Assembly (NCBI GenBank): GCA_965656035.1
Contig: CBFHIO010000017.1
Location: 1 to 16,096, forward strand
From: SCGC-AAA076-P13 sp965656035
GTDB taxonomy: Bacteria > Pseudomonadota > Gammaproteobacteria > Magnimaribacterales > D2472
Length of the DNA: 16,096 nt
Direction: 5' to 3'
Position 1 is the first letter of the stretch; each line of letters begins with the position of its first letter. The notes beneath the pieces were generated by a model, which saw nothing but the letters and a program-made list of their open reading frames with translations, was not told the DNA's origin and did no database searches. This document shows positions 1 through 7,287 of the stretch, piece after piece. A program made the translations under genes and the position numbers.

Positions 1-2
1 TC

Positions 3-107
3 AATCTTTTTGGATTTGGAAATGTTGCAAACCATGCACATCTTGGAGGGCTTATCTCAGGTATAATTTTTGCTATGATAACCTCAGCTATTTTTAAAAA
101 GGTTTAA
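3..107 (+). CDS. Rhomboid-family intramembrane serine protease, C-terminal end (partial)
   Basis: Only the last 34 codons are present, ending in TAA at 105-107; the start lies before the window. The residues read NLFGFGNVANHAHLGGLISG and continue hydrophobically to a basic FKKV end. The pattern N-x-A-H-x-G-G-L-x-x-G matches the last core transmembrane helix of rhomboid proteases, where the His is the catalytic partner of a Ser in an earlier helix and the G-x-x-x-G packs the helices. The protein would sit in the inner membrane and cleave substrate helices within the bilayer. The Ser (GxSG) is outside the window, so activity cannot be judged. The galU remnant starts 3 bp after the stop, so the two were probably cotranscribed. 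The family is fairly clear despite the short length; the substrate is unknown. Confidence 0.7.
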   Translation, partial: NLFGFGNVANHAHLGGLISGIIFAMITSAIFKKV

Positions 108-110
108 AAA

Positions 111-287
111 ATGAGTATTAAAAAAGCAGTCTTTCCAGTGGCGGGCTTTGGAACTAGATTTTTACCTGCCACAAAAGCAATACCAAAAGAAATGCTGCCA
201 ATAATTGATAAACCATTAATTCAGTACGCAGTTGAAGAGTCGTTGTTGGTAAAGCAAGATATTAAGAATATTCTAGGTAAAAATTGA
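111..287 (+). pseudogene. galU: UTP-glucose-1-phosphate uridylyltransferase remnant (internally shortened galU)
   Basis: An open frame of 58 codons starts at ATG 111, with a fitting ribosome site (AAAAGG, 97-102) 8 bases upstream. Residues 1-46 are clearly the GalU N-terminus: VAGFGTRFLPATKAIPKEML is the nucleotide-binding signature, followed by PIIDKPLIQYAVEES. Complete GalU proteins are about 280-300 residues, so the UDP-glucose-binding core is missing. The last 12 residues (LVKQDIKNILGKN region) do not continue the GalU N-terminal domain. They could be the native C-terminus joined by an internal in-frame deletion, since the frame ends neatly at the pyrD start with a TTGA overlap; that is inference. 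Known GalU makes UDP-glucose from UTP and glucose-1-phosphate. This product cannot be active. An assembly join is an alternative explanation. Confidence 0.75.
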
Positions 288-1267
288 AGATATTCTTATC
301 ATTTTTTAAATTATTTCCTCCTGAGCTATCGCATTTATTGGCTTTACATTCATTAAACTTGTTATATAAAACAAAACTTTTAAATATCTTTTTTCCAAAG
401 ATTGCAAATAAACATTATCAATTTTTAGGACTTAGCTTTAACAATAGATTGGGTACAGCTGCAGGTCTTGATAAGAATGGTGACTTCATTGACTGTTTAG
501 GAGGTCTTGGATTTGGGTTTTTAGAAGTTGGGACAGTAACACCACTTCCTCAGCCAGGAAATCCTAAACCAAGAGTATTTAGATTATTTGAAGAAAACGC
601 TGTGATTAATAAGTTGGGCTTTAATAATAAGGGCGTAGATTATCTAGTTAAAAATTTAAAACGTAGAAAATATAAAGGTATTGTAGGTGTAAATATTGGT
701 GCAAATAAAAACTCCCAAGGAGAGCAAAGGATTAATGATTACATAACTTGCTTTAATAAAGTAGCAAAATATTCAGACTATATAACTATTAATATTTCTT
801 CCCCTAATACCCCTGGATTAAGAAACCTTCACGATGATAAAAATATTAAAAACTTGATTGATTCTATTGAACAAAGCGCAGCGATATTAAAATTTCGAAA
901 GCCAATTTTTATCAAAATTTCACCAGATGAGTCTATAGAGAATGTTAAAAGTATTGCTACATCTATACAAAGCTCAAAATTAAGTGGTTTGATAGTATCA
1001 AATACTACTATCAACAAAGACAATTTAAAGAGTATTAAGTACAAAGATTATGATGGAGGCTTATCAGGTAGTCCATTAATGGTCAGGTCTACAGCATTAT
1101 TAAATTCTATAAATAATGAATATCCTGATTTACCAATTATTGGTGTCGGCGGCGTTATGAATAAAGAAGATTTTAATAAAAAGTTAGAATCAGGTGCGTC
1201 GCTTGTTCAGATTTATACAGGTTTTATTATCCATGGACCTAAGATCGTTAAAGATATTTTAAATTAA
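284..1267 (+). CDS. pyrD: Dihydroorotate dehydrogenase (quinone), class 2
   Basis: Oxidises dihydroorotate to orotate in pyrimidine synthesis, passing electrons through FMN to membrane quinone. The 327 residues match the class 2 family length (E. coli 336). Visible motifs are TAAGLDKNGD (58-67) and EVGTVTPLPQPGN (81-93) for FMN and substrate, LGFNNKG (111-117), NISSPNTPGLR (170-180) with the class 2 catalytic serine at 172/173, GGLSGSPL near 258, and IGVGG followed by SGASLVQIYTGF near the C-terminus for FMN phosphate. The N-terminal stretch of about 40 residues rich in Phe and Leu corresponds to the membrane/quinone-tunnel extension that marks class 2. The start is TTG, preceded by AGGT (275-278) at 5 bases; it overlaps the galU-remnant stop (TTGA) and gives the expected N-terminal length. 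No nearby ATG would do so. Confidence 0.95.
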   Translation: MKIFLSFFKLFPPELSHLLALHSLNLLYKTKLLNIFFPKIANKHYQFLGLSFNNRLGTAAGLDKNGDFIDCLGGLGFGFLEVGTVTPLPQPGNPKPRVFRLFEENAVINKLGFNNKGVDYLVKNLKRRKYKGIVGVNIGANKNSQGEQRINDYITCFNKVAKYSDYITINISSPNTPGLRNLHDDKNIKNLIDSIEQSAAILKFRKPIFIKISPDESIENVKSIATSIQSSKLSGLIVSNTTINKDNLKSIKYKDYDGGLSGSPLMVRSTALLNSINNEYPDLPIIGVGGVMNKEDFNKKLESGASLVQIYTGFIIHGPKIVKDILN

Positions 1268-1274
1268 TAATTAA

Positions 1275-1709
1275 ATGGAACTTTTAATTATTCTTCTAGT
1301 TATATCTTTTCTAGTTGGAACTATAAGTTTTGCTTTACCATCAAGATTTGCAAGAGAAATTTCTGAGCTAAGGATGAAGGCATCAAGATTAGGTTTTAAA
1401 ATTTCACCTTCAAATATTGGTCAAAATTCATTTAAAAATAAAGATATAAGTTTGATGATTTACAGCCTCAAGAATCAAACAAAATTGAAAGAAGCTCATT
1501 TTATTAGAGACAAAGATGAATTTATTTTGTATTCTCCTCTCAAGTTAAAGTACTCAAATGAGTATGATGAGTTAAAAAGTAAACTTAATTCTCTTTCGCC
1601 ATTCGTGTTAGAGATTATATTTTCAAACTCTGTAATCGCTTTTATTTGGAAAGAAAAAGGCGGTATTGATGAGCTTGAAAAAATTTTAGATTTATTAAAA
1701 ATTATCTAA
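1275..1709 (+). CDS. Unknown protein with one N-terminal membrane segment
   Basis: I do not recognise a named family. The 144 residues begin with a strongly hydrophobic stretch (MELLIILLVISFLVGTISFA, 1-20), most likely a single membrane anchor. It is followed at once by LPSRFAREISELRMKASRLG, a basic amphipathic segment, and then a soluble domain of about 100 mixed residues with no cysteine or histidine cluster. The layout (short membrane anchor, P-S, basic helix with LR..A..LG) resembles small conserved hypothetical inner-membrane proteins of gammaproteobacteria, but this is impression only. The ATG lies 7 bp after the pyrD stop, with no good Shine-Dalgarno, so translation probably depends on pyrD. 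topA follows after 60 bp. The positive flank after the helix predicts that the C-terminal domain faces the cytoplasm. Confidence 0.7.
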   Translation: MELLIILLVISFLVGTISFALPSRFAREISELRMKASRLGFKISPSNIGQNSFKNKDISLMIYSLKNQTKLKEAHFIRDKDEFILYSPLKLKYSNEYDELKSKLNSLSPFVLEIIFSNSVIAFIWKEKGGIDELEKILDLLKII

Positions 1710-1769
1710 AACTTTTGCTAAAACAAACTCATTAATGGTATTTCTAAAAAAAGGAACAAGTTATTTATT

Positions 1770-4385
1770 ATGGGAAAATCATTAGTAATCGTAGAATCTC
1801 CAGCCAAAGCTAAAACAATATCTAAGTATTTAGGTAAAGATTTTATAGTTGAATCCAGTGTTGGTCATATAAGAGATCTCCCAAAAAAATCTTCACCAGC
1901 CTCTAAAAGAGCGTCAATTCCAAAAGATGTAAGCCCAGAAGAGAAAATCAGATTAAAAGCTGCTAATGATAGAAATAGATTAATTAGAAGAATGGGTATT
2001 GATCCAGATAATGGATGGACCGCTAATTGGCAAATTATTCCTGAAAAAGAAAAAGTAATAAAAAACCTAAAGAAAGCTGCAAAACAGGTTGACCATATTT
2101 ATTTGGCGACTGACTTAGATAGAGAGGGTGAGGCAATTGCATGGCATCTTAAAGAAGCTTTGGGACCAGACAAATATGATTATTCAAGAGTTAGATTCAA
2201 TCAAATAACCAAAGCAGCAATAATTGACTCATTTGCTGACCCAAAGGAAATAGATTTAGATCTTGTAAAAGCATACAGAGCTAGAAGGTTCCTGGACAAA
2301 GTGATTGGATTTGAATTATCACCTTTGTTATGGAAAAAAATTGCAAGGGGCCTTTCTGCAGGAAGAGTTCAGTCTGTTGCTTTAAGAGTGTTAGACGAAA
2401 GAGAGAGATTAATACAGGAATTTATTCCTGAAGAATTTTGGGAAGTTTCAATAAACTTAGATAAAAACGGCCTCCCAATACCTTTTTCACTAAATAGAAA
2501 AAAATCAGATCCTTTATTAAAAGAAGAAGAAGCAAGAAAAATTGAAAGCTTAATAAAAGCTAGTGATTTATCTATTGACGAAATAGTAAAAAAACCAGTC
2601 AAGGCTAGACCTAGACCACCATTTATAACCTCAACTCTTCAACAAGCTGCGAGTACTAAGTTAAATTTTACAGTGAAGAGAACCATGAGAGTTGCGCAAA
2701 AGTTATATGAGGCAGGACATATAACTTATATGAGAACCGATGCCCCAAGTCTCAGCAAAGAGTCAATACAGGATGCTAGAAATTATATTAATGAAAAAAT
2801 TGGTGAAAAATATCTAACTAACGCGCCGAGAGTATACGCAAGCACGGAAAATGCCCAAGAGGCTCATGAGGCCATAAGGCCAACAAATGCTTTTATGACG
2901 CATGCTGATTTACTAAACCAAACAGAAGAAGAAAAAAGACTTTATCAACTAATATGGCAGCAATATATAGCTTGCCAAATGCCTGATGCGGAGTATTTAT
3001 CTACTTCAGCAAAAATAAATATAGAAGAATATACTTTTTCAGCTAAAGGAAGAGAGGTAGTTTTTGATGGATACACAAAAATATCTCAACCTTCTAAATC
3101 AGATGGAGAAGATATCTTGCCCCCATTAAATGAGGGTGAGGTACTCAAATTAATTGAAATTAATTTAGAGCAAAAATTTACAAAACCACCTGCAAGATTT
3201 TCTGAAGCAGCATTGGTTAAGGAGCTTGAAAAGAAGGGTATAGGTAGACCTTCCACCTATGCAAATATTATTTCTACTATTCAAGATAGAGGATACGTTG
3301 AAATTCAAAACAGAAGATTTTTTGTTAAAAAAATTGGTCACATTGTTACTGAAAGGCTGCTGGAAAGCTTTGATGACATAATGGATTATGAATTTACTGC
3401 TAACTTAGAAAATAATTTAGACAGAGTTGCAAAAGGCGAAGTTGACTGGAGAAATATATTAGATGATTTTTATGCATCGTTTAAAAATGATCTTGCAACA
3501 GCATCTAACGAAGATTCGGGTATGAGAGGCAACAAGCCAACCTCTACAAATATTGTATGTCCATGTGGGGAAAAAAATATGGTAATTAGAAATTCCTCAA
3601 ATGGTGTTTTTCTTGGTTGTTCAGGATATCAAAATATTGGTGATGATAAATGTAAAGAAACCTTAAACCTGATCTCTGGCGATGAAGCGGTTAGCGTTGA
3701 CGATGCTGAAGAGGCTGAGAATTTATTAATTAAAAAAAGATGCCTTAAGTGCGATACAAGCATGGATAACTATCTTATTGATGAAAATAGAAAGCTACAT
3801 GTTTGTGGCAAAAATCCCGATTGTGATGGTTATTTTGTTGAAGAAGGTCAATTTAAAATTAGAGGATATGACGGTCCGACCTTAGAATGCCATAAGTGTG
3901 GCTCAGAAATGCAACTAAAAACTGGCAGATTTGGTAAATATTTTGGATGCCTAAATGATAATTGTGGAGCAACTAGGGCTCTACAAAGAAATGGCGAACC
4001 AAAACCTTTAATGATGGAGCCAATATCCTTACCTGATTTGCCTTGTATTAAATGTGAAGATCATTATCTTCTGAGAGACAGTATGAAGGGCTTGTTTTTA
4101 GCGGCCAGCAAATATCCTAAAAATAGAGAAACAAGAGCACCAAAAGTTTCAGAAATAAATAATTTATCAAATGAAATTTTAGAAGCTTGTAGATTTTTAC
4201 CGGATACAGAAAAACATTTGTATCTGATTAGCGCTCCAGAAAAAGATAGAGATGGGAATCCTTACGTAGTACGCTATAACAAAGCAGATGATGTCCATTA
4301 TTTGGCATCAGAAAAAGATGGCAAAAAGACAAAATGGACAGCTGTATATAAAAATGGAGAGTGGGTCCAAAACCTTAAAAGTTAG
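1770..4385 (+). CDS. topA: DNA topoisomerase I (type IA)
   Basis: Relaxes negative supercoils by nicking one DNA strand through a 5'-phosphotyrosine link. The 871 residues equal the usual gammaproteobacterial length (E. coli 865). The TOPRIM domain starts at SLVIVESPAKAK (4-15, Glu9) and has the metal triad in ATDLDREGEA (Asp115, Asp117, Glu119). The catalytic tyrosine is Tyr320 in ITYMRTD, and GIGRPSTYA lies in the C-terminal part of the core. The tail carries three four-cysteine zinc ribbons: Cys597/599/617/628, Cys658/661/679/685 and Cys707/710/727/732. These are followed by two ribbon-like segments without full Cys sets, including FLAASKYPKNRETRAP, as in E. coli. The first ribbon has C-P-C where E. 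coli has C-P-x-C, a one-residue shortening. AAGGA (1751-1755) lies 14 bases before the ATG, longer than usual. The next gene overlaps the stop by one base. Confidence 0.97.
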   Translation: MGKSLVIVESPAKAKTISKYLGKDFIVESSVGHIRDLPKKSSPASKRASIPKDVSPEEKIRLKAANDRNRLIRRMGIDPDNGWTANWQIIPEKEKVIKNLKKAAKQVDHIYLATDLDREGEAIAWHLKEALGPDKYDYSRVRFNQITKAAIIDSFADPKEIDLDLVKAYRARRFLDKVIGFELSPLLWKKIARGLSAGRVQSVALRVLDERERLIQEFIPEEFWEVSINLDKNGLPIPFSLNRKKSDPLLKEEEARKIESLIKASDLSIDEIVKKPVKARPRPPFITSTLQQAASTKLNFTVKRTMRVAQKLYEAGHITYMRTDAPSLSKESIQDARNYINEKIGEKYLTNAPRVYASTENAQEAHEAIRPTNAFMTHADLLNQTEEEKRLYQLIWQQYIACQMPDAEYLSTSAKINIEEYTFSAKGREVVFDGYTKISQPSKSDGEDILPPLNEGEVLKLIEINLEQKFTKPPARFSEAALVKELEKKGIGRPSTYANIISTIQDRGYVEIQNRRFFVKKIGHIVTERLLESFDDIMDYEFTANLENNLDRVAKGEVDWRNILDDFYASFKNDLATASNEDSGMRGNKPTSTNIVCPCGEKNMVIRNSSNGVFLGCSGYQNIGDDKCKETLNLISGDEAVSVDDAEEAENLLIKKRCLKCDTSMDNYLIDENRKLHVCGKNPDCDGYFVEEGQFKIRGYDGPTLECHKCGSEMQLKTGRFGKYFGCLNDNCGATRALQRNGEPKPLMMEPISLPDLPCIKCEDHYLLRDSMKGLFLAASKYPKNRETRAPKVSEINNLSNEILEACRFLPDTEKHLYLISAPEKDRDGNPYVVRYNKADDVHYLASEKDGKKTKWTAVYKNGEWVQNLKS

Positions 4386-4807
4386 TGAGTGCAAAAGAAT
4401 TAGTTAATGTCTATATTGATATTTGTGATCAAATTTTAGCTGGTAATAAATTAAATCAAAATAATAAGTTCTTATTCTTATCTTCTCTTGAACAAAGCAT
4501 TGATTATCTTGCAGTTCATGTAAGTTCAGAGCTAAACCTAAATCTTCCAAACTTTAATGATCTAAACTTTAATGCCAAGTGGAAGGCGCTATCTAATGAG
4601 ATTGTTATTAGCAATATAATTAAAAGAGAGATGGCATTGGAGGGGTTTTTTTCGGATATTTCATTGGTTAAAGAAAAACTTTTATTGCCGATTGATGCAT
4701 CAGTAATTGCTTCAAATGATTCTGTGAACTTGAAAAAACTTAATTTGATATTAGATAAGTATAAAACCTTTATATTGTTGCTTCGCAAAACCCTTGAGGA
4801 GTGTTAA
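4385..4807 (+). CDS. Conserved small gene downstream of topA, possibly DUF6586-like
   Basis: A 140-residue, mainly helical soluble protein with no signal peptide, cysteine cluster or known catalytic motif. The start is GTG at 4385, whose G is the last base of the topA TAG stop, so translation is probably coupled to topA. The next possible starts would cut into the helical N-terminus. In pseudomonads the gene next to topA on this side encodes a helical DUF6586 protein of similar size. I infer that this is its counterpart from position and character, since the sequence itself is too diverged for me to confirm. Its function is unknown in the family. Position in the topA transcript suggests nothing more specific than constitutive coexpression. 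Confidence 0.65.
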   Translation: MSAKELVNVYIDICDQILAGNKLNQNNKFLFLSSLEQSIDYLAVHVSSELNLNLPNFNDLNFNAKWKALSNEIVISNIIKREMALEGFFSDISLVKEKLLLPIDASVIASNDSVNLKKLNLILDKYKTFILLLRKTLEEC

Positions 4808-4829
4808 GCTTCAAAGATACGGAGAATTT

Positions 4830-5087
4830 ATGTCAAATTACTTAGAATTAGCTCAACTACCTGACGGAACTATTGTTTTAAGAAGATCAGATGATCATGA
4901 TAATCCAATAGTAAAAATTGAGTTTTCAAATGAATCTAAGGAATTTCTTCAAGGACAAGAACTCTCAGTTGCCAAGGAAATGATAAGAGCCGGTATTGAA
5001 AGTGTAAGCGGTAATGTAAGTGATTTTGATGAGTTTTTTGACAGTCAAAAAGAAAGACTTTCAAAAAAGACAGTAATATTGCACTAA
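4830..5087 (+). CDS. Small conserved acidic protein of unknown function
   Basis: An 85-residue protein beginning MSNYLELAQLPDGTIVLRRS. The frame is open 12 codons further upstream to 4794, but ATG 4830 is chosen because GGAG (4821-4824) lies 5 bases before it and the upstream option would overlap the preceding gene. The first half looks like short beta strands (IVLRR, IVKIEFS); the second half is helical and acidic (AKEMIRAGIESV, DFDEFFDSQKE). It resembles the small hypothetical gene that lies between topA and lexA/sulA in Pseudomonas, again from memory and position. There is no enzyme motif. Its TAA overlaps the lexA stop codon by four bases in tail-to-tail orientation. Confidence 0.75.
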   Translation: MSNYLELAQLPDGTIVLRRSDDHDNPIVKIEFSNESKEFLQGQELSVAKEMIRAGIESVSGNVSDFDEFFDSQKERLSKKTVILH

Positions 5088-5698
5088 TTTTCTCTAATTA
5101 GTCCGATACTTTTTCCTTCTATATATAGCTCTGTTTCCTCAAGATTGACTTCAATATCACTATATTCTTCATTTGCTGGTTTTAAGTGAACTATATTTGG
5201 AGCACTTCTGTGAAAATATTTAACCGTTACCTCATCTTCTATTCTTGCAATAACAATATCTCCATTTTTAATTTCTTGAGTTTTTTTAACAGCTATCAAA
5301 TCATCTTCCATAATTCCAGCATCTTTCATACTAAGACCCCTAACTCTAAGGAAGTAATCAAAATCAGATCCAAAGAAACCTTTTGGACAATTTAAGATTT
5401 TTTCAACATTTTCACTTGCTAAAGTTGGTGATCCGGCGGCAACTAAACCAACTATAGGGTACTCGTTACCTTCATGGTTAATTTCTGAATTATTTATTGA
5501 TATACCTCTTGATGCTCCACTTTCAATTGAAATAAAGCCTTTCTTTTCAAGAGCCCTTAGGTGGGTTTCAGCAGAATTAGGTGATTTGAATCCTAGCTTT
5601 CTACAAATATCAGCTCTTGTAGGAGGAAAGCCAGTTTTATTTATGTATACTTGAATACAATCAAGTACTTTTTGTTGTTGAGGTGTTATATCTTTCAT
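5084..5698 (-). CDS. lexA: LexA repressor, SOS response regulator
   Basis: Represses DNA-damage genes and self-cleaves when stimulated by RecA filaments. The 204 residues (E. coli 202) show the winged helix-turn-helix at about 27-55, with TRADICRKLGFKSPNSAETH as the recognition region. The cleavage site is Ala88-Gly89 in LVAAGSP. The catalytic Ser123 lies in GLSMKDAGIM, and Lys160 lies in DEVTVKYF. All residues needed for repression and autoproteolysis are present. The 5' side carries a LexA box (5712-5731), so the gene is autoregulated. In Pseudomonas sulA follows lexA; here there is no sulA, and the lexA stop meets the convergent topA block directly. The start has no strong Shine-Dalgarno, but the N-terminus aligns with known LexA proteins. 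Confidence 0.97.
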   Translation of the reverse strand: MKDITPQQQKVLDCIQVYINKTGFPPTRADICRKLGFKSPNSAETHLRALEKKGFISIESGASRGISINNSEINHEGNEYPIVGLVAAGSPTLASENVEKILNCPKGFFGSDFDYFLRVRGLSMKDAGIMEDDLIAVKKTQEIKNGDIVIARIEDEVTVKYFHRSAPNIVHLKPANEEYSDIEVNLEETELYIEGKSIGLIREN

Positions 5699-5711
5699 AA
5701 TGTTTTCAATA

Positions 5712-5731
5712 TACTATATATTTATACAGTA
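5712..5731. promoter_or_regulatory. LexA (SOS) box between lexA and the nucleotidase gene
   Basis: TACTATATATTTATACAGTA matches the gammaproteobacterial consensus TACTGTATATATATACAGTA at 18 of 20 positions. One half-site is perfect (ACAGTA); the other has A for G in the conserved CTG. It begins 13 bp before the lexA start codon and ends 32 bp before the nucleotidase start codon. It overlaps the -10 region of the lexA promoter on the minus strand and a TATAAT on the plus strand. LexA bound here would block both directions, at least in principle. Confidence 0.88.
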
Positions 5732-5757
5732 TAATGCCATAAAGTTTTTAAAATCAA
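5728..5757 (-). promoter_or_regulatory. lexA promoter
   Basis: On the minus strand a -35 TTGATT (5757-5752) and a -10 TATACT (5733-5728) are separated by 18 bp. The -10 overlaps the LexA box, which is the usual arrangement for an autoregulated lexA. About 29 bp separate the -10 from the lexA start codon. Called by sequence match only. Confidence 0.6.
5730..5735 (+). promoter_or_regulatory. Candidate -10 of the nucleotidase-thrH-queH operon
   Basis: A perfect TATAAT overlaps the end of the LexA box by two bases and lies 28 bp before the ATG at 5764. The best upstream -35 candidates (TCAATA at 5706-5711 with an 18-bp spacer) are poor, so activity is uncertain. It is the only good -10 in this 65-bp divergent gap in the forward direction. 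Confidence 0.45.
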
Positions 5758-5763
5758 GAAAAA

Positions 5764-6666
5764 ATGAGTAATAAATCAAAATTAATTATAGGTATATCTT
5801 CAAGGGCCTTATTTAATCTGGATCAAAGCCACGAGATATATGAAAAGGAAGGCTTAGAATCTTACAGAGATTATCAAATAGCAAATGAAGATAAAACACT
5901 TGAACCCGGTGAGGCTTTTGGTTTGGTAAAAAAAATCTTAAGCATTAACTCTTTATATAGCAAGAATGAGAATAGAATTGAGGTAATTCTATTATCTAGA
6001 AATACATCAGATACCGGCTTAAGAATAAGAAATTCTATAGAAGCTCATGGTTTAGATATAAGCAGAGCAGCATTTTGTGGGGGTGAAAGTCCTCATAGGT
6101 ATGTAAAAGACTTTGGTGTTCATCTTTTTTTATCAAGCAGCTTTGAAGACGTAAAGCTTGCCATTGAAAGCAATGTTGCAGCTGCAACCATAATTTCAAG
6201 AGATGGAGAAAGCAACATGCATTCTGAAAATGGCCAATTGAAAATAGCATTCGATGGAGATGCAGTGATTTTTTCAGATGACTCTGAAAAGGTCTATCAT
6301 GAAGAGGGTCTAGATGCATTTATTGAAAATGAAGTTAAGGCAACCACCTCATTAAAAGAGGGTCCATTTAAATCTTTTTTAGTAGAATTAAATAAAATTC
6401 AAAATGATTTTGATATCAATGAATGCCCAATCAGAACAGCACTTGTAACTGCTAGATCAGCCCCATCTGATAAACGGGTAATAAAAACATTGAGAGAATG
6501 GGGTGTCAGGATTGATGAATCATTATTTCTTGGAGGAATGTCTAAACAACATTTTCTTAAATCTTTTCAAGCAGATATCTTTTTTGATGATCAAAAAAAA
6601 CATATCATGGATGCTATTGAAACTACCGCCTCTGGACATGTTCCATATGGCATTAAAAATAAATAA
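5764..6666 (+). CDS. Cytosolic 5'-nucleotidase (PF06189 family)
   Basis: Predicted to dephosphorylate nucleoside 5'-monophosphates in the cytoplasm, like animal cytosolic 5'-nucleotidase I and its bacterial homologues. The 300 residues span the family length. Conserved blocks are GISSRALFNL (10-19), the EPGEAFGLVKKIL segment (47-59), VILLSRNTSDTGLRI (74-88), SRAAFCGGESPHRYVK (100-115), the HAD-like nucleophile motif AFDGDAVIFSDD (162-173, Asp164 and Asp166), CPIRTALVTARSAP in the C-terminal third, and FFDDQKKH near the end. It is the first gene of a forward set with thrH (12 bp downstream) and queH, divergent from lexA with a shared LexA box. That suggests DNA-damage control, which is inference. 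The ribosome site is weak (AAGAA). The exact nucleotide preference cannot be read from sequence. Confidence 0.88.
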   Translation: MSNKSKLIIGISSRALFNLDQSHEIYEKEGLESYRDYQIANEDKTLEPGEAFGLVKKILSINSLYSKNENRIEVILLSRNTSDTGLRIRNSIEAHGLDISRAAFCGGESPHRYVKDFGVHLFLSSSFEDVKLAIESNVAAATIISRDGESNMHSENGQLKIAFDGDAVIFSDDSEKVYHEEGLDAFIENEVKATTSLKEGPFKSFLVELNKIQNDFDINECPIRTALVTARSAPSDKRVIKTLREWGVRIDESLFLGGMSKQHFLKSFQADIFFDDQKKHIMDAIETTASGHVPYGIKNK

Positions 6667-6678
6667 TAAGGATTACAC

Positions 6679-7287
6679 ATGGAAATAGTATGTTTTGATA
6701 TGGAAGGAACTTTAACGCCTGAAATATGGGAGCAAATAGCTGTAAATACTGGAGTTGAAGAATTCAATAAAACTACGAGAGACATACCTGATTATTCAGA
6801 GCTCATGGACTTTAGGCTAAATGTAATGAAAAAACATAATCTGAAACTATCAGACATTCAAAAAGCATCAAGTGAGTTAGATCTTTTAGAAGGAGCTGAG
6901 GATTTTCTCAATAGTATTAGAACCAATTTTCAAGTTGTTATTCTGTCAGATACGTTCCATGAAATAGCCAAGCCTTTAATGGAAAAAATGGGTCACCCAC
7001 TTTTACTATGTCATAACTTGGAAGTCGAAAATGATGAGGTTATTTCTTATAAGCTAAGGCACAAACAAGCAAAAAAACAAGCAATCATGGCTTTTCAATC
7101 AATTGGATATAGATGTATTGCTGCAGGAGACTCATATAATGATATACAGATGTTCGAAGTTGCTGAAAAAGGTTTCTTTATAAATGCACCAGAAAAGATT
7201 GCTACAAGTTGTCCTGAAATTCCATCATTCAATAATTATGATGATTTAGAAAATGCCATATTAAAAAGTTCTATTTTTGTAAAATGA
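6679..7287 (+). CDS. thrH: Phosphoserine phosphatase / phosphoserine:homoserine phosphotransferase
   Basis: A HAD-superfamily enzyme of 202 residues, close in length and sequence to Pseudomonas ThrH (205). ThrH hydrolyses phosphoserine and can pass its phosphate to homoserine, linking serine and threonine synthesis. The nucleophile motif is CFDMEGTLTPE (5-15) with Asp7 and Glu9; the D-x-E form, instead of D-x-D, is typical of ThrH and phosphoserine phosphatases. Other matches are TTRDIPDY near residue 33, VVILSDTF (motif II serine), LLCHNLE, and AAGDSYNDIQM (motif IV metal site). The ATG at 6679 has AAGGA (6668-6672) 6 bases upstream. The queH start overlaps its stop by four bases (ATGA), so the two are translationally coupled. 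Whether it acts mainly as SerB or as a kinase substitute depends on whether serB and thrB exist elsewhere. Confidence 0.93.
   Translation: MEIVCFDMEGTLTPEIWEQIAVNTGVEEFNKTTRDIPDYSELMDFRLNVMKKHNLKLSDIQKASSELDLLEGAEDFLNSIRTNFQVVILSDTFHEIAKPLMEKMGHPLLLCHNLEVENDEVISYKLRHKQAKKQAIMAFQSIGYRCIAAGDSYNDIQMFEVAEKGFFINAPEKIATSCPEIPSFNNYDDLENAILKSSIFVK

Noticed and set aside
1710..1769. Possible topA promoter in the 60-bp gap
   Set aside because: No convincing -35/-10 pair with proper spacing; topA may be read from the pyrD side or from a promoter I cannot recognise.
5084..5101. Inverted repeat CTAATT / AATTAG at the shared topA-block/lexA stop codons, a possible two-way terminator
   Set aside because: Only six pairs with a single G-C, no T run on either side long enough; likely chance.
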